Origin: Psychromarinibacter sp048262455
Lineage (GTDB): Bacteria > Pseudomonadota > Alphaproteobacteria > Rhodobacterales > Rhodobacteraceae
Reading direction: 5' to 3'
Length of the DNA: 64,000 nucleotides
Assembly: GCA_048262455.1 (NCBI GenBank)
Contig: JBLXFD010000007.1
Location: forward strand, 1 to 64,000
The translations under genes and the position numbers were made by a program. A model generated the notes under the pieces. The model saw only the letters and a list, made by a program, of their open reading frames with translations, ran no database searches and was not told the DNA's origin. Every line of letters begins with the position of its first letter. Within the stretch, counting starts at the first letter, position 1. Positions 7,481-16,212 of this stretch are shown piece by piece.

Positions 7481-7672
7481 TCAGGCGGCGCGGGGCAGGG
7501 AGCGGTGATCCTGCCGGTGGTCGCTCTCGGTGTGGAACAGAGAGTCGACGAGATTGCTGGAGACCGGCGGAAGGGCAGACGCAGAGCCCGAGCCGGTGCC
7601 TTCGCCCTTGGTTGCCTGGTGGCGGCTGCGGGCGGCGGCGATCTGCTGAGCGGTGATGATGGTGGCGGTCAT
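7481..7672 (-). CDS. Small orphan protein, 63 aa (cluster gene 1)
   Basis: This 63-residue protein begins MTATIITAQQIAAARSRHQA, which looks like a short amphipathic helix, and continues with a Gly/Ser-rich linker and a His/Asp/Arg-rich tail. I recognise no family. An AAGGA ribosome site lies 8 bases before the ATG at 7672. It is the first gene of the three-gene small-protein cluster, and its promoter should lie in the 530 non-coding bases to its right. I could not pick out a convincing -35/-10 pair there. Confidence 0.6.
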   Translation of the reverse strand: MTATIITAQQIAAARSRHQATKGEGTGSGSASALPPVSSNLVDSLFHTESDHRQDHRSLPRAA

Positions 7673-8201
7673 TGTCGTTTTCCTTGTCCGTGGGTCTCAA
7701 CCCGAGGATGACTTGACTGCTCAATCGTGGCCGAAATCGAAATCAAATGGGGCAAAAACGTGCCAAGCCCCGAAATCGGCCCATACAGGGCGATTCCGGC
7801 CATTTTTCCAGTTATCGGCGTGGCGGATTGCCTCGCATGCAGAAATGGTTCCGGCGTCGCGCCATGATTGTCGCCGTAACTTGCACGACAGCCCCCTCCT
7901 GCCCTGATTCCACCCCCTTCCCGCCCGCTCACGGCCGTTCGAATTGGGACACTTTTGGGCGGGCCAGGCCGGAAACCTGCGGAAAATCGGAGGATCGAAG
8001 GGGTTCGGCAGCGGAATGAGGCAGTCGCAGCAACCCCGTGACGCGCAGAAGGTGGCAATGTGGCACCCCTGTCGCGAGGGTGACAGGCACGTAACTCGCC
8101 GCGCGATTGCATCCGCGCCCGAATCGATTCGTGCCGCCCGCCCTGTGATGCGGCCCGCGCCGTGCTAACTTGGCCTCAACAGCCACGGGAGGCAGGGCGG
8201 C
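7673..8201. other. 530-base intergenic region between divergent units
   Basis: I find no gene I can support here. GC content is visibly lower at 7680-7780 than in the coding regions, as expected for promoters of the leftward small-protein cluster. Near the plsC side there is a short hairpin (CCTGTC, 8068-8073, with GACAGG, 8082-8087). The several open frames that cross it lack ribosome sites and normal codon bias. Confidence 0.5.
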
Positions 8202-8846
8202 ATGGAGCGGACACGGCGGATCGCCGCGGACATGGCAGGCGCAGGCGTGGCGATCTTCGCGCGGCTGGTGACGGCGGTGCGGGCGATCTGGGACGGGATC
8301 GAGCCGGTGCCGGCGCAGCGCGTCTACTTTGCCAACCACACTTCTAACGCCGATCTCGTGCTGATCTGGGCGGTGCTTCCCAGGAGCATCCGCGCGCGCA
8401 CCCGGCCGGTCGCGGCCTCGGACTACTGGCTGCGCTCGCCGCTGCGCGCCTTCTTCGGGCGCGACGTGTTCCGCGGGCTGCTGATCGACCGCAATGCCGA
8501 GACCCGCACCGAGGACCCGGTGGCAAAGATGGCCGGCGCGCTGGACGAGGGCTGGTCGCTGATCATCTTCCCCGAGGGCGGGCGCAACCAGGGGCCGGAC
8601 CCGCTGCTGCCCTTCAAGACTGGCCTCTACCACCTGGCGCGGCAGCGTCCCGGGGTGGACCTGGTGCCGGTCTGGATCGCCAACCTGAACAACGTGCTGC
8701 CGAAGGGTGAGATCATTCCCCTGCCGCTGGTCTGCACCGTCCGCTTCGGCGCGCCGCTGCACATCGGAGAGGACGAGGACCGCGACATCTTTCTCGCGCG
8801 CGCGCGCGAGGCGCTGCTGTCGCTGCGGCCGGAGGAAACGTCATGA
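8202..8846 (+). CDS. plsC: 1-acyl-sn-glycerol-3-phosphate acyltransferase family
   Basis: The 214-residue protein has the acyltransferase block I NHTSNAD (His46, Asp51) and block III FPEGGRN (123-129). PlsC-type enzymes acylate lysophosphatidate to phosphatidate at the inner membrane. Translation starts at ATG 8202, with GGGAGG about 13 bases upstream. The last four bases overlap the start of the CdsA-like gene (ATGA, 8843-8846). The pair therefore makes phosphatidate and then activates it to CDP-diacylglycerol. The family is sure. It may be a second acyltransferase rather than the main housekeeping PlsC, since this YnbB/YihG-like pairing occurs as an accessory set. Confidence 0.88.
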   Translation: MERTRRIAADMAGAGVAIFARLVTAVRAIWDGIEPVPAQRVYFANHTSNADLVLIWAVLPRSIRARTRPVAASDYWLRSPLRAFFGRDVFRGLLIDRNAETRTEDPVAKMAGALDEGWSLIIFPEGGRNQGPDPLLPFKTGLYHLARQRPGVDLVPVWIANLNNVLPKGEIIPLPLVCTVRFGAPLHIGEDEDRDIFLARAREALLSLRPEETS

Positions 8847-9790
8847 GCGCGCCCCAGGGCTTCCTTCCGCTGCTCGCCGCGCTGCTGGCGGTGCTGGTGC
8901 TGGCCAGCGTCGGTCTTTCCCTGCTGCGCGCCCGCCGCGACCCGCAGCGCCGCAGCCGGATCCTCGACGCGCTCTCGGCGCGGCTGGAGACGTGGTGGGC
9001 CATGGTGGCGCTGCTCAGCCTCGCCATGCTGTTCGGCCACGCCGGCGCGGTGGTGCTGTTCGGCCTGCTGTCCTTCGCGGCGCTGCGCGAGTTCCTGACC
9101 CTCACCACCAAGCACCGCGCCGACCACTGGGCGCTGGCGGCGGCCTTCTTCGTGGTGCTGCCGGTGCAGTACCTGCTGATCGGCATCGACTGGTACGGCT
9201 TCTACTCGATCCTTATCCCGGTCTACGCCTTCCTGTTCCTGCCGATCCTCTCGGCGCTGCGGAACGAGGGCGAGGGCTTCCTGACCCGGGTGTCGGAAAC
9301 GCAGTGGGCGCTGATGCTCTGCGTCTTCGCGGTCAGCCACGTGCCGGCGCTGCTGTCGCTGCGGTTCGAGGGGCACGAGGGGCGGCCGATCCTGCTGATC
9401 GCCTTCCTCATCGTGACGGTGCAGGGGGCCGAGGTGATCCAGTACGGGCTGAGCCAGATGCGCGTGGGCCGGCCGCTGGCGCCGCGGCTGTCGCGGTTCA
9501 AGACCGGCGCCGGGCTGGCGGGTGGCGCGCTGGGGGCGGCGGTGCTGGGGGCGGCGCTGTTCTGGCTGACGCCCTTCGCGCCATGGCAGGCGGCGGGGCT
9601 GGCGCTGGCCGCGGCGTTGACGGGGATGCTGGGCGGGCTGGTGATGTCGGCGATCAAGCGCGACCGGGGCGTACGCGACTGGGGGCATCTGATCCCCGGG
9701 CAGGGCGGCGTGCTGGACGCGGCCGAGGCGGTGATCTTCGCCGCGCCGGTGTTCTTCCACCTGGTGCGGTACTTCTTCTCGGTGGTGTGA
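8843..9790 (+). CDS. cdsA: Phosphatidate cytidylyltransferase (CdsA family)
   Basis: The 315-residue polytopic membrane protein has about eight hydrophobic spans. Near the C-terminus it has the CDP-diacylglycerol synthase signature, read as SAIKRDRGVRDWGHLIPGQG followed by GVLDAAE. The enzyme converts phosphatidate and CTP to CDP-diacylglycerol. In the canonical signature the last acidic residue is Asp (LDRxD); here it is Glu, as in YnbB-like members, so it may be the accessory paralogue. It is translationally coupled to the acyltransferase upstream. Confidence 0.88.
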   Translation: MSAPQGFLPLLAALLAVLVLASVGLSLLRARRDPQRRSRILDALSARLETWWAMVALLSLAMLFGHAGAVVLFGLLSFAALREFLTLTTKHRADHWALAAAFFVVLPVQYLLIGIDWYGFYSILIPVYAFLFLPILSALRNEGEGFLTRVSETQWALMLCVFAVSHVPALLSLRFEGHEGRPILLIAFLIVTVQGAEVIQYGLSQMRVGRPLAPRLSRFKTGAGLAGGALGAAVLGAALFWLTPFAPWQAAGLALAAALTGMLGGLVMSAIKRDRGVRDWGHLIPGQGGVLDAAEAVIFAAPVFFHLVRYFFSVV

Positions 9791-9810
9791 GGGCGCGGCG
9801 GACCGCGCCC
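9791..9810. terminator. Hairpin between convergent cdsA and asd
   Basis: GGGCGCGG and CCGCGCCC form a perfect 8-bp stem with loop CGGA, starting at the base after the cdsA stop. It lies between two converging genes and could serve both. There is no T run on either side. Confidence 0.5.
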
Positions 9811-9819
9811 CCGGTAATA

Positions 9820-10848
9820 TTAAGCAGTGTCTTTCTGCAGCACCCGGTTGCCCAGCACCTCTGCGATCTGCACCGCGTTCAGCGCGGCGCCCTTGCGCAG
9901 GTTGTCGGACACGACCCAGAGGTTCAGGCCGTTGTCGATGGTGCTGTCCTGCCGGATCCGGCTGATGAAGGTAGCGAAATCGCCGACGCATTCCACCGGG
10001 GTCACGTAGCCGCCGTTCTCGCGCTTGTCGACGACCAGGCAGCCCGGCGCGGAGCGCAGGATCTCGCGGGCCTCGTCCTCGTCCAGGAACTCCTCGAACT
10101 CGACGTTCACGGATTCGGAGTGGCCGACGAAGACCGGCACCCGCACGCAGGTCGCGGTGACCTTGATCGAGGTGTCGATGATCTTCTTGGTTTCCGCGAC
10201 CATCTTCCACTCTTCCTTGGTGGAGCCGTCGTCGAGGAAGACGTCGATGTGCGGGATCACGTTGAAGGCGATCTGCTTGGGGTAGACCGAGGGCGCGACC
10301 TCCTGCCCGGGCACGTACATGCCCTTGGTCTGGTTCCAAAGCTCGTCGATCGCCGCCTTTCCAGAGCCGGAGACCGACTGGTAGGTCGAGACCACCACGC
10401 GCTTGATCCTGGCGCGGTCGTGCAGCGGCTTCAGCGCCACCACCATCTGCGCGGTGGAGCAGTTGGGGTTGGCGATGATGTTCTTCTTGCGGAAACCCTC
10501 GATCGCGTCGGCGTTCACCTCGGGCACGATCAGCGGCACGTCCGGGTCGTAGCGGTAGAGCGACGAGTTGTCGATCACCACGCAGCCGGACTTCGCGGCC
10601 TTGGGCGCGTACTGCTTCGTCGCCTCGGACCCGATCGCGAACAGCGCGATGTCCCAGCCGGTGAAGTCGAAGGTATCGAGATCCTTGGTCTTCAGTGTCC
10701 TGTCGCCGAAGGACACCTCGGTGCCCATCGACTTGCGGGACGCCAGCGCGACGATCTCGTCGACGGGAAACTGGCGCTCGGCCAGGATGTTCAGCATTTC
10801 GCGGCCCACGTTGCCCGTGGCGCCCGCGACGACGACCTTGTAGCCCAT
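9820..10848 (-). CDS. asd: Aspartate-semialdehyde dehydrogenase
   Basis: This 342-residue enzyme reduces aspartyl phosphate to aspartate semialdehyde with NADPH, the branch point to lysine/DAP, threonine and methionine. It has the N-terminal nucleotide site VVVAGATGNVG (5-15), the catalytic Cys130 in NPNCSTAQ and the later HSESVNVEF block. An upstream in-frame ATG exists at 10974, but ATG 10848 has AGGAGA eight bases upstream and matches the family N-terminus, so I chose it. It faces away from the TctC gene, leaving 185 bases for divergent promoters. Confidence 0.97.
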   Translation of the reverse strand: MGYKVVVAGATGNVGREMLNILAERQFPVDEIVALASRKSMGTEVSFGDRTLKTKDLDTFDFTGWDIALFAIGSEATKQYAPKAAKSGCVVIDNSSLYRYDPDVPLIVPEVNADAIEGFRKKNIIANPNCSTAQMVVALKPLHDRARIKRVVVSTYQSVSGSGKAAIDELWNQTKGMYVPGQEVAPSVYPKQIAFNVIPHIDVFLDDGSTKEEWKMVAETKKIIDTSIKVTATCVRVPVFVGHSESVNVEFEEFLDEDEAREILRSAPGCLVVDKRENGGYVTPVECVGDFATFISRIRQDSTIDNGLNLWVVSDNLRKGAALNAVQIAEVLGNRVLQKDTA

Positions 10849-11033
10849 GATGGTCTCCTGATGTCGTGAAGGACGCGGGTTCTTATCGCAGCCGCCGCGG
10901 CGGGGAAAGCCGATTGTCGGAAAGGCCCGCGGACGCGGCGGCATCGGTAGACAGCTTACGCGAAGTTGTGCCACCGTTCCCGCACCGCCGGCCCCGGAAC
11001 GAAGGGGGTGCGGCTACGTCCAGGGAGGAAGAC

Positions 11034-11999
11034 ATGACCATCGGAAAATTCAGGGCGCTGGGCCTCGGCGCCGCGTTCAGCCTTGTCGGCATGGCCGCCG
11101 GAGCCGCAGAGTGCATCGCGCCGGCCAACCCCGGCGGCGGCTGGGACTTCACCTGCCGGCAGATCGGCAAGATCCTTCACGACATCGGCGCGGTGGACAG
11201 CCCCGTGCAGGTGACCAACATGGCCGGCGCCGGCGGCGGCGTGGCCTTCTCGCACGTGGTGAACGAGCGCAGCGATGATCCCGACCTGATCGTCGCCGCT
11301 TCCTCTGCCACCACCACCCGTCTGGCGCAGAACGCCTTCGGCGGCGCGACGGCGGACCAGGTGCGCTTCGTCGGCGCGATCGGCGCCGATCCCGGCGTGA
11401 TCGTGGTGGCCGCCGATTCCGAGTACCAGACGTTGGACGACCTGGTGAACGCGATCCGCGACAATCCCGGCAAGATCACCTTCGCCGGCGGCTCCGCGGT
11501 TGGGGGCTTCGACCACATGAAGCCGCTGATGGTCACCAGGGCCGCGGGCATCGATGACGTGCGCGCGATCAAGTACATCGGCGTGGACGGCGGCGCCGAC
11601 GCCATCACCCAGACCGTGGGCGGTTTCACCGACGCGATGACCGGCGACATGTCCGAGATCGTCGGCTTCATCAAGGGCGGCGAAGTGCGCCCGCTGGCGG
11701 TGCTGACCGAAGAGCGGGTTCCCGGCTTCGAGGACATCCCGACGGCGAAGGAGCAGGGCTACGACGTGGTCGCGGTGAACTGGCGCGGGCTCTACGTGCC
11801 CAAGGACATCAGCGACGAGCGCTTCGCCGAATGGGCCGACAAGCTGCAGCAGGTGGCGGAATCGGATGAGTGGAAGGCGGCGATGGAGGCCAACGGCCTG
11901 GCGCCCTTCACCAAGGTCGGCGACGACTTCCAGTCCTGGATCGACGGCGTCATCGCCCAGACCGAGGACATGAGCCGCGAGCTGGGGGTGATCCAGTAA
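11034..11999 (+). CDS. tctC: TTT-family periplasmic binding protein (TctC)
   Basis: The 321-residue protein has a signal peptide (residues 1-24, cut after AAGAA) and then ECIAPANPGGGWDFTCR. This is the ligand-loop start of the TctC/Bug family, which captures small carboxylates in the periplasm. ATG 11034 is chosen because GGGAGGA sits just upstream and the signal peptide begins there; longer in-frame starts lack both. It is the first gene of tctC-tctB-tctA. The ligand cannot be read from the sequence; citrate and other di- and tricarboxylates or aromatic acids are known ligands of the family. Confidence 0.93.
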   Translation: MTIGKFRALGLGAAFSLVGMAAGAAECIAPANPGGGWDFTCRQIGKILHDIGAVDSPVQVTNMAGAGGGVAFSHVVNERSDDPDLIVAASSATTTRLAQNAFGGATADQVRFVGAIGADPGVIVVAADSEYQTLDDLVNAIRDNPGKITFAGGSAVGGFDHMKPLMVTRAAGIDDVRAIKYIGVDGGADAITQTVGGFTDAMTGDMSEIVGFIKGGEVRPLAVLTEERVPGFEDIPTAKEQGYDVVAVNWRGLYVPKDISDERFAEWADKLQQVAESDEWKAAMEANGLAPFTKVGDDFQSWIDGVIAQTEDMSRELGVIQ

Positions 12000-12436
12000 T
12001 GGCCTCTGACCGGATCTTCGGTTCGGTCGTGATCCTGGTGGCGCTCGCGTATATCGCGAGCGCCCTCCAGATCCGCGAAAGTTTCCTGTCCGACCCGGTG
12101 GGGTCGCGCACCTTCCCGGTAGCGGTGGGCGCGGTGGCGGTGCTTTGCGGCGTGGTGATGCTGCTGCGGCCCGATCCCGACCCCGCCTGGCCCGGGCTGC
12201 GCACCGTCGGCGCGCTGGCCGTCGCCGTGGTGGCGATGATCGCCTATGCCTACATGCTGAAGCCGCTGGGCTTCCTGATCCCCACGGCGATCGTCGCGGG
12301 CATCCTCAGCTACCAGATCGGCCCGCGCCCGCTGCCGGCGGTGCTGTCGGGGCTGGGGCTGTCGCTGGGGCTGTTCGTCCTGTTCAAATATGCCCTCGGC
12401 CTCGGTCTCGTGCCGGTCCCGAGGGGCTGGTTCTGA
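11999..12436 (+). CDS. tctB: TTT-family small membrane subunit (TctB)
   Basis: This 145-residue protein has four predicted membrane spans and matches the TctB size and position, between binding protein and large permease. The stop of tctC and the ATG of tctB share one base (TAATG, 11997-12001), so they are translationally coupled. TctB is the small integral subunit of the proton- or sodium-driven tripartite tricarboxylate transporter. Sequence conservation of this subunit is low in general, so the call rests mainly on hydrophobicity and gene order. Confidence 0.9.
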   Translation: MASDRIFGSVVILVALAYIASALQIRESFLSDPVGSRTFPVAVGAVAVLCGVVMLLRPDPDPAWPGLRTVGALAVAVVAMIAYAYMLKPLGFLIPTAIVAGILSYQIGPRPLPAVLSGLGLSLGLFVLFKYALGLGLVPVPRGWF

Positions 12437-12443
12437 GGCCGCA

Positions 12444-13949
12444 ATGGACACTCTCGCCAACCTCGCCATGGGTTTCGGCATCGCGCTGTCGCCCTTCACG
12501 CTGATGCTGGCCGTGATCGGCTGCTTCCTGGGCACCATCATCGGCGCGCTGCCGGGGCTGGGGCCCTCAAACGGGGTAGCGATCCTGATTCCCATCACCT
12601 TCACCATGGGGCTGGACGCCACCAGCGCGCTGGTGCTGATGACCTCGGTCTACTACGGCGCGATGTACGGCGGGCGCATCAGCTCGATCCTGCTGAACAT
12701 CCCCGGGGACGAGCCGGCGCTGATGACCACGCTCGACGGCTACCCGATGGCCAAGCAGGGCCGAGCCGGCGACGCGCTGGTGCTGTCCGGCGTCGCCAGC
12801 TTCGTCGGCGCGCTGCTGGCCACCATCGGGCTGATCCTGCTGGCGCCGGTGCTGGCCCGCGTGGCCTACCTGTTCGGCCCGGCGGAATACTTCGCGCTGT
12901 ACCTGCTGGCCTTCTGCACACTGGGCGGGCTGGCCTCGAACAACCAGGCCAAGGCGGCGCTGGCGGCCTGCATCGGGCTGGGGATCTCGATGATCGGGCT
13001 GGACACGGTGACCGGCATGCCGCGGCTGACCTTCGGCAACCTGCACCTGATGGACGGCGTCGACTTCCTCGTGGCAATCGTCGGGCTGTTCGCCATCGCC
13101 GAGGTGTTCTTTTTCATCGAGAGCCACGGCAAGGACACCTCCATCGGCGTCAAGCTGGAGAAGGTGACCCTGCCGCTGCGCGACATCATGCAAAGCGGCT
13201 GGTGCATGGTGCGCAGCAGCGTGGTGGGCTTCGTCGCCGGGGTGCTGCCGGGGGCGGGGGCCTCGCTGGGGTCGTTCCTGGCCTACATGTCGGAAAAGTC
13301 CCTGGCCGGGCCCAAGGGCGGCTTCGGCACCGGGGTGCCCAAGGGCGTGGTCGCGCCCGAGGCGGGCAACAACGCGGCCGCGGGCGGCGCGCTGGTGCCG
13401 ATGCTGACGCTGGGGGTGCCCGGGTCGGGCACCACCGCGGTGCTGCTGGCGCTGCTGATGACGCTGAACATCACCCCGGGCCCGACGCTGTTCGCCGACC
13501 GGCCAGAGGTGGTCTGGGGCCTGATCGCCAGTCTGCTGATCGCCAACGTGGTGCTGCTGCTGATGAACGTGCCGCTGGTGCGGATCTTCGTGAAGGTGCT
13601 GCAGGTGCCCGCCTGGGTGCTGCTGCCGGGGGTGACGATGATCTCCTTCGTCGGGATCTACTCGTTGACCGGCAGTTACTTCGACCTGCTGCTGATGGTG
13701 GGCTTCGGGGCGCTGGGCTACGTGCTGCGCAAGCTGGACGTGCCGACGGTGCCGATCATCCTGGGGATCCTGCTGGGCAACGAGATGGAGGAGAACCTGC
13801 GCCGCGCCATGGTGCTGTCGGATGGGGATTGGACCTACCTCTTCTCCTCGCCCATCGCCATCGGTCTGTGGATCGCGGCGGTGGCGGGTTTCCTGGCGCC
13901 GATGTTCCTGCGCCGGGTGCTGACCCGGCCGGAGCTGGTGGAAGACTGA
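12444..13949 (+). CDS. tctA: TTT-family large permease (TctA)
   Basis: The 501-residue permease has about ten or more membrane spans and TctA signatures, including GALPGLGPSNGVAILIPITF near residue 35, YYGAMYGGRISSIL and GVPGSGTTAVLLALL. It moves the ligand delivered by TctC across the inner membrane, driven by an ion gradient. The ATG at 12444 lies 7 bases behind the tctB stop; an in-frame upstream start would overlap tctB heavily. Downstream is a dispersed GC-rich repeat and then the AtuA-family gene. Confidence 0.95.
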   Translation: MDTLANLAMGFGIALSPFTLMLAVIGCFLGTIIGALPGLGPSNGVAILIPITFTMGLDATSALVLMTSVYYGAMYGGRISSILLNIPGDEPALMTTLDGYPMAKQGRAGDALVLSGVASFVGALLATIGLILLAPVLARVAYLFGPAEYFALYLLAFCTLGGLASNNQAKAALAACIGLGISMIGLDTVTGMPRLTFGNLHLMDGVDFLVAIVGLFAIAEVFFFIESHGKDTSIGVKLEKVTLPLRDIMQSGWCMVRSSVVGFVAGVLPGAGASLGSFLAYMSEKSLAGPKGGFGTGVPKGVVAPEAGNNAAAGGALVPMLTLGVPGSGTTAVLLALLMTLNITPGPTLFADRPEVVWGLIASLLIANVVLLLMNVPLVRIFVKVLQVPAWVLLPGVTMISFVGIYSLTGSYFDLLLMVGFGALGYVLRKLDVPTVPIILGILLGNEMEENLRRAMVLSDGDWTYLFSSPIAIGLWIAAVAGFLAPMFLRRVLTRPELVED

Positions 13950-13952
13950 GGC

Positions 13953-14033
13953 CGGAAGGGGGACGCCGCCCCCCGCCCCGGATTGGCATCCGGGCCTCCC
14001 CCCGAGGTACTTGGAACAAGAAGAATGGGAAGG
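13953..14033 (+). repeat. Dispersed GC-rich element, family 1 copy A
   Basis: An 80-base element reads GGACGCCGCCCCCC, a spacer, CGGGCCTCCCCCCGAGG, then an AT-richer part ending AAGAAGAATGGGAAGG. It aligns almost base for base with the element at 37413-37488 and in its 3' half with those at 23627-23672 and 50272-50336. It begins just after the tctA stop. The G-rich and C-rich halves can fold into a hairpin, so it could act as a terminator or RNA-stability element. Confidence 0.7.
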
Positions 14034-14081
14034 GTCGTGCGGGCGTGATAGAGCGGTCGCCAGAACGGTCTGGAGGTTGCG

Positions 14082-15443
14082 ATGACACGGGTACTGGTTC
14101 CCTCGGGCGCGCTGGGGCTTGGCTATGACGCCGAGGCGCTGGCGCGCGGGCTGGAGATGTCGCCGGACATCATCGCCATCGACGGCGGCTCGACCGACAG
14201 CGGGCCCAGCTACCTGGGGCGGGGAGTTTCGAAGTACTCCCGCGCCTCCACCAAGGTGGAATGGCGCGGGTTGATCGAGGCGCGGGCCAAGGCCGGCGTG
14301 CCTCTGGTGATCGGCACTGCGGGCACCTGCGGCGCGGGCAGCGCGGTGGACTGGCTGGTGCAGATCACCGGCGAGATTTTGGAAGAGACCGGGCTGCGCG
14401 CGAAGGTGGCGGTGCTGAAGTCGGACCAGCCCCGGGCGCGGGTGACCGAGGCGCTGGCGGCGGGGCGCATTGCGCCGCTGCATCCGGCGCCGGAGATTTC
14501 CCCGGAGCTGCTGGAGGAATGCACCAATATCGTGGCGCTGGCCGGGGCAGAGCAGATCGCCGCGGCGCTGGAGACCGGGGCCGACATCGTCATCGCCGGG
14601 CGCACCACCGACACCGCGATCATCGCTGCGCTGCCGCTGATGCGGGGCGATCACGCGGGCGCGGCCTGGCACGGCGCCAAAATAGGTGAATGCGGCGCGC
14701 TTTGCGCCACCAACCCGCAGTCGGGCGTCATCATGGTGGATTTCGACGCCGATGGCTTCACCGTGACGCCTCTGGCGGACGGGGCGCATGCCACGCCGCA
14801 CACGGTCTCGGCGCACATGCTTTACGAGAACTCCGACCCCTTCATCCTGTACGAGCCGGGCGGCCACCTGGACGTGACCGGTGCGCGCTATGCGGCGCTG
14901 GACGCGCGGCGGGTGCGGGTCACCGGCAGCGAATGGGTGCCGTCGCAGGCCTACACCGTCAAGCTGGAGGGCGCGCGGCGGGCCGGGTTCCAGTCGGTGC
15001 TGCTGACCCTGCTGCGCGACCGGCGCTACGTCGAGAACGTCGATGCCTGGTGCGCCGACATCCTGGCGCGCTGCCGGCAGAAGGCGCGCGACCGGCTGGG
15101 GCTGGCCGAGGAGGATTTCGACCTGGAACTGCGCGTCATCGGCCGCAACGCCACCCTGGGCGCGCTGGAGAACCGCGCCAACGGGGCAGTGGAACTGGGA
15201 GTTCTGGGCATCGTCACCGCCCGCACCCCGGCGATGGTCGAGGAGGTGGCGAAGATGCTGAACCCCTACCTGCTGCACCATCCGCTGAGCCGCGAGGAGG
15301 AGCAGCCGACCTTCGCCTTCCCCTTTTCCCCGGCCGAGGTGGAGCGCGGCGAGATCTACGAGTTCTGCCTGAACCACGTGATGACGCTGGACGACCCCAT
15401 GGCCGCCTTCGAGCTGAGCGTGACGGAGCTGCCCCGTGGCTGA
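14082..15443 (+). CDS. AtuA-family protein (DUF1446)
   Basis: This 453-residue protein belongs to the acyclic terpene utilization AtuA / DUF1446 family (IDGGSTDSGPSYLGRG near residue 29; VIAGRTTDTAIIAALP near 168). Family members occur in acyclic terpene and other branched-acid degradation clusters, but their reaction is not established. It starts at ATG 14082, 132 bases behind tctA, and overlaps the DUF4387 gene by 8 bases. Pairing with DUF4387 and with a TTT transporter implies it processes the imported carboxylate. Function beyond that is inference. Confidence 0.88.
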   Translation: MTRVLVPSGALGLGYDAEALARGLEMSPDIIAIDGGSTDSGPSYLGRGVSKYSRASTKVEWRGLIEARAKAGVPLVIGTAGTCGAGSAVDWLVQITGEILEETGLRAKVAVLKSDQPRARVTEALAAGRIAPLHPAPEISPELLEECTNIVALAGAEQIAAALETGADIVIAGRTTDTAIIAALPLMRGDHAGAAWHGAKIGECGALCATNPQSGVIMVDFDADGFTVTPLADGAHATPHTVSAHMLYENSDPFILYEPGGHLDVTGARYAALDARRVRVTGSEWVPSQAYTVKLEGARRAGFQSVLLTLLRDRRYVENVDAWCADILARCRQKARDRLGLAEEDFDLELRVIGRNATLGALENRANGAVELGVLGIVTARTPAMVEEVAKMLNPYLLHHPLSREEEQPTFAFPFSPAEVERGEIYEFCLNHVMTLDDPMAAFELSVTELPRG

Positions 15444-15738
15444 GCTGGGCGAGATCGTCGAGAAGGTGCGTTCCAAGAACGCCGGGCCCTTCTGGCTGAC
15501 GGTGGACATCTTCTGCGGCTCGCCCGAGGCCTATGAGCGGGTGGTGCAGGGGATCTCGACCGAGCGGGTGGCGCGGCTGTTCGGCGCCGGGCCGGAGACG
15601 CTGAAGCGGTTCGACATTCCCTCGCTGAACGTGGTCAAGTTCTCGCTGCCGCGCCCGCAGGTGCAGGGCACCCGGCAGGACCGGGACATGCACGGCGCCG
15701 GCTGGGCGGTGCTGCTGGCGGAGATGACGCTGAACTGA
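15436..15738 (+). CDS. DUF4387 protein
   Basis: The 100-residue protein (VRSKNAGPFWLTVDIFCGSP near the N-terminus) matches the DUF4387 family, which is typically found directly after or fused to AtuA-family proteins. It is soluble with no signal peptide. Translation begins at GTG 15436 inside the end of the AtuA gene, with GGAG at 15425-15428 as ribosome site. The coupling suggests a two-subunit enzyme with the AtuA protein. The reaction is unknown. Confidence 0.85.
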   Translation: MAELGEIVEKVRSKNAGPFWLTVDIFCGSPEAYERVVQGISTERVARLFGAGPETLKRFDIPSLNVVKFSLPRPQVQGTRQDRDMHGAGWAVLLAEMTLN

Positions 15739-15744
15739 GGCGCC

Positions 15745-16212
15745 TCAGCCGGCCTGCCGCTTCGGCTTGAAGGGTGCCATGCCGGCGCGGGCCAGCTCGT
15801 CGGCGCGCTCGTTCTCGGCGTGGCCGGCGTGGCCCTTGATCCATTTCCAGGTGACCTTGTGGCGCGCCTGCGCCTCGTCCAGCCGCTGCCACAGCTCGGC
15901 GTTCTTTACCGGCTTGCGCGAGGCGGTCTTCCACCCGTTGCGCTTCCAGCCGTGAATCCAGCCGGTGACGCCGTTCTTCACGTAGGCGCTGTCGGTCACA
16001 ACGGTGATCTCGCTCGCCCGCTCCAGCGCCTCGAGCGCGCGGATGGCGGCCATCAGTTCCATCCGGTTGTTGGTGGTCTGCGCCTCGCCGCCCTTCAGCT
16101 CGCGCTCCTTTACCACCGCCTCGCCCTCGCAGGCCAGCAGCAGCGCGCCCCAGCCGCCGGGGCCGGGGTTTCCGGAGCAGGCGCCGTCGGTATAGGCGAA
16201 AAGATCAGGCAT
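15745..16212 (-). CDS. rnhA: Ribonuclease HI
   Basis: This 155-residue enzyme cuts the RNA strand of RNA-DNA hybrids, removing primers and R-loops. It has the N-terminal strand FAYTDGACSGNPGPGGWG with Asp9, then Glu52 in NNRMELMA, Asp74 in VTDSAYV, and the late ENERADELA block. The basic handle HGWKRNGWKTASRKPVKN is present. The start ATG at 16212 overlaps the end of the methyltransferase gene by 8 bases. Longer in-frame starts lie inside that gene and lack homology. Confidence 0.97.
   Translation of the reverse strand: MPDLFAYTDGACSGNPGPGGWGALLLACEGEAVVKERELKGGEAQTTNNRMELMAAIRALEALERASEITVVTDSAYVKNGVTGWIHGWKRNGWKTASRKPVKNAELWQRLDEAQARHKVTWKWIKGHAGHAENERADELARAGMAPFKPKRQAG

Noticed and set aside
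7747..8112. Several 70-150 codon open frames in the gap before plsC
   Set aside because: They overlap each other on both strands, lack ribosome sites and do not show the GC-rich third-position bias of neighbouring genes.
8793..8810. Perfect CG-repeat palindrome inside plsC, possible Z-DNA
   Set aside because: It is explained by the codons for LARAREA in the acyltransferase; no evidence of a separate function.
12567..15509. A 980-codon open frame antisense to tctA and the AtuA gene
   Set aside because: It is rich in Arg, Gly, Gln and His with no known domain, lies opposite well-supported genes, and arises because GC-rich codons seldom make stop codons on the other strand.
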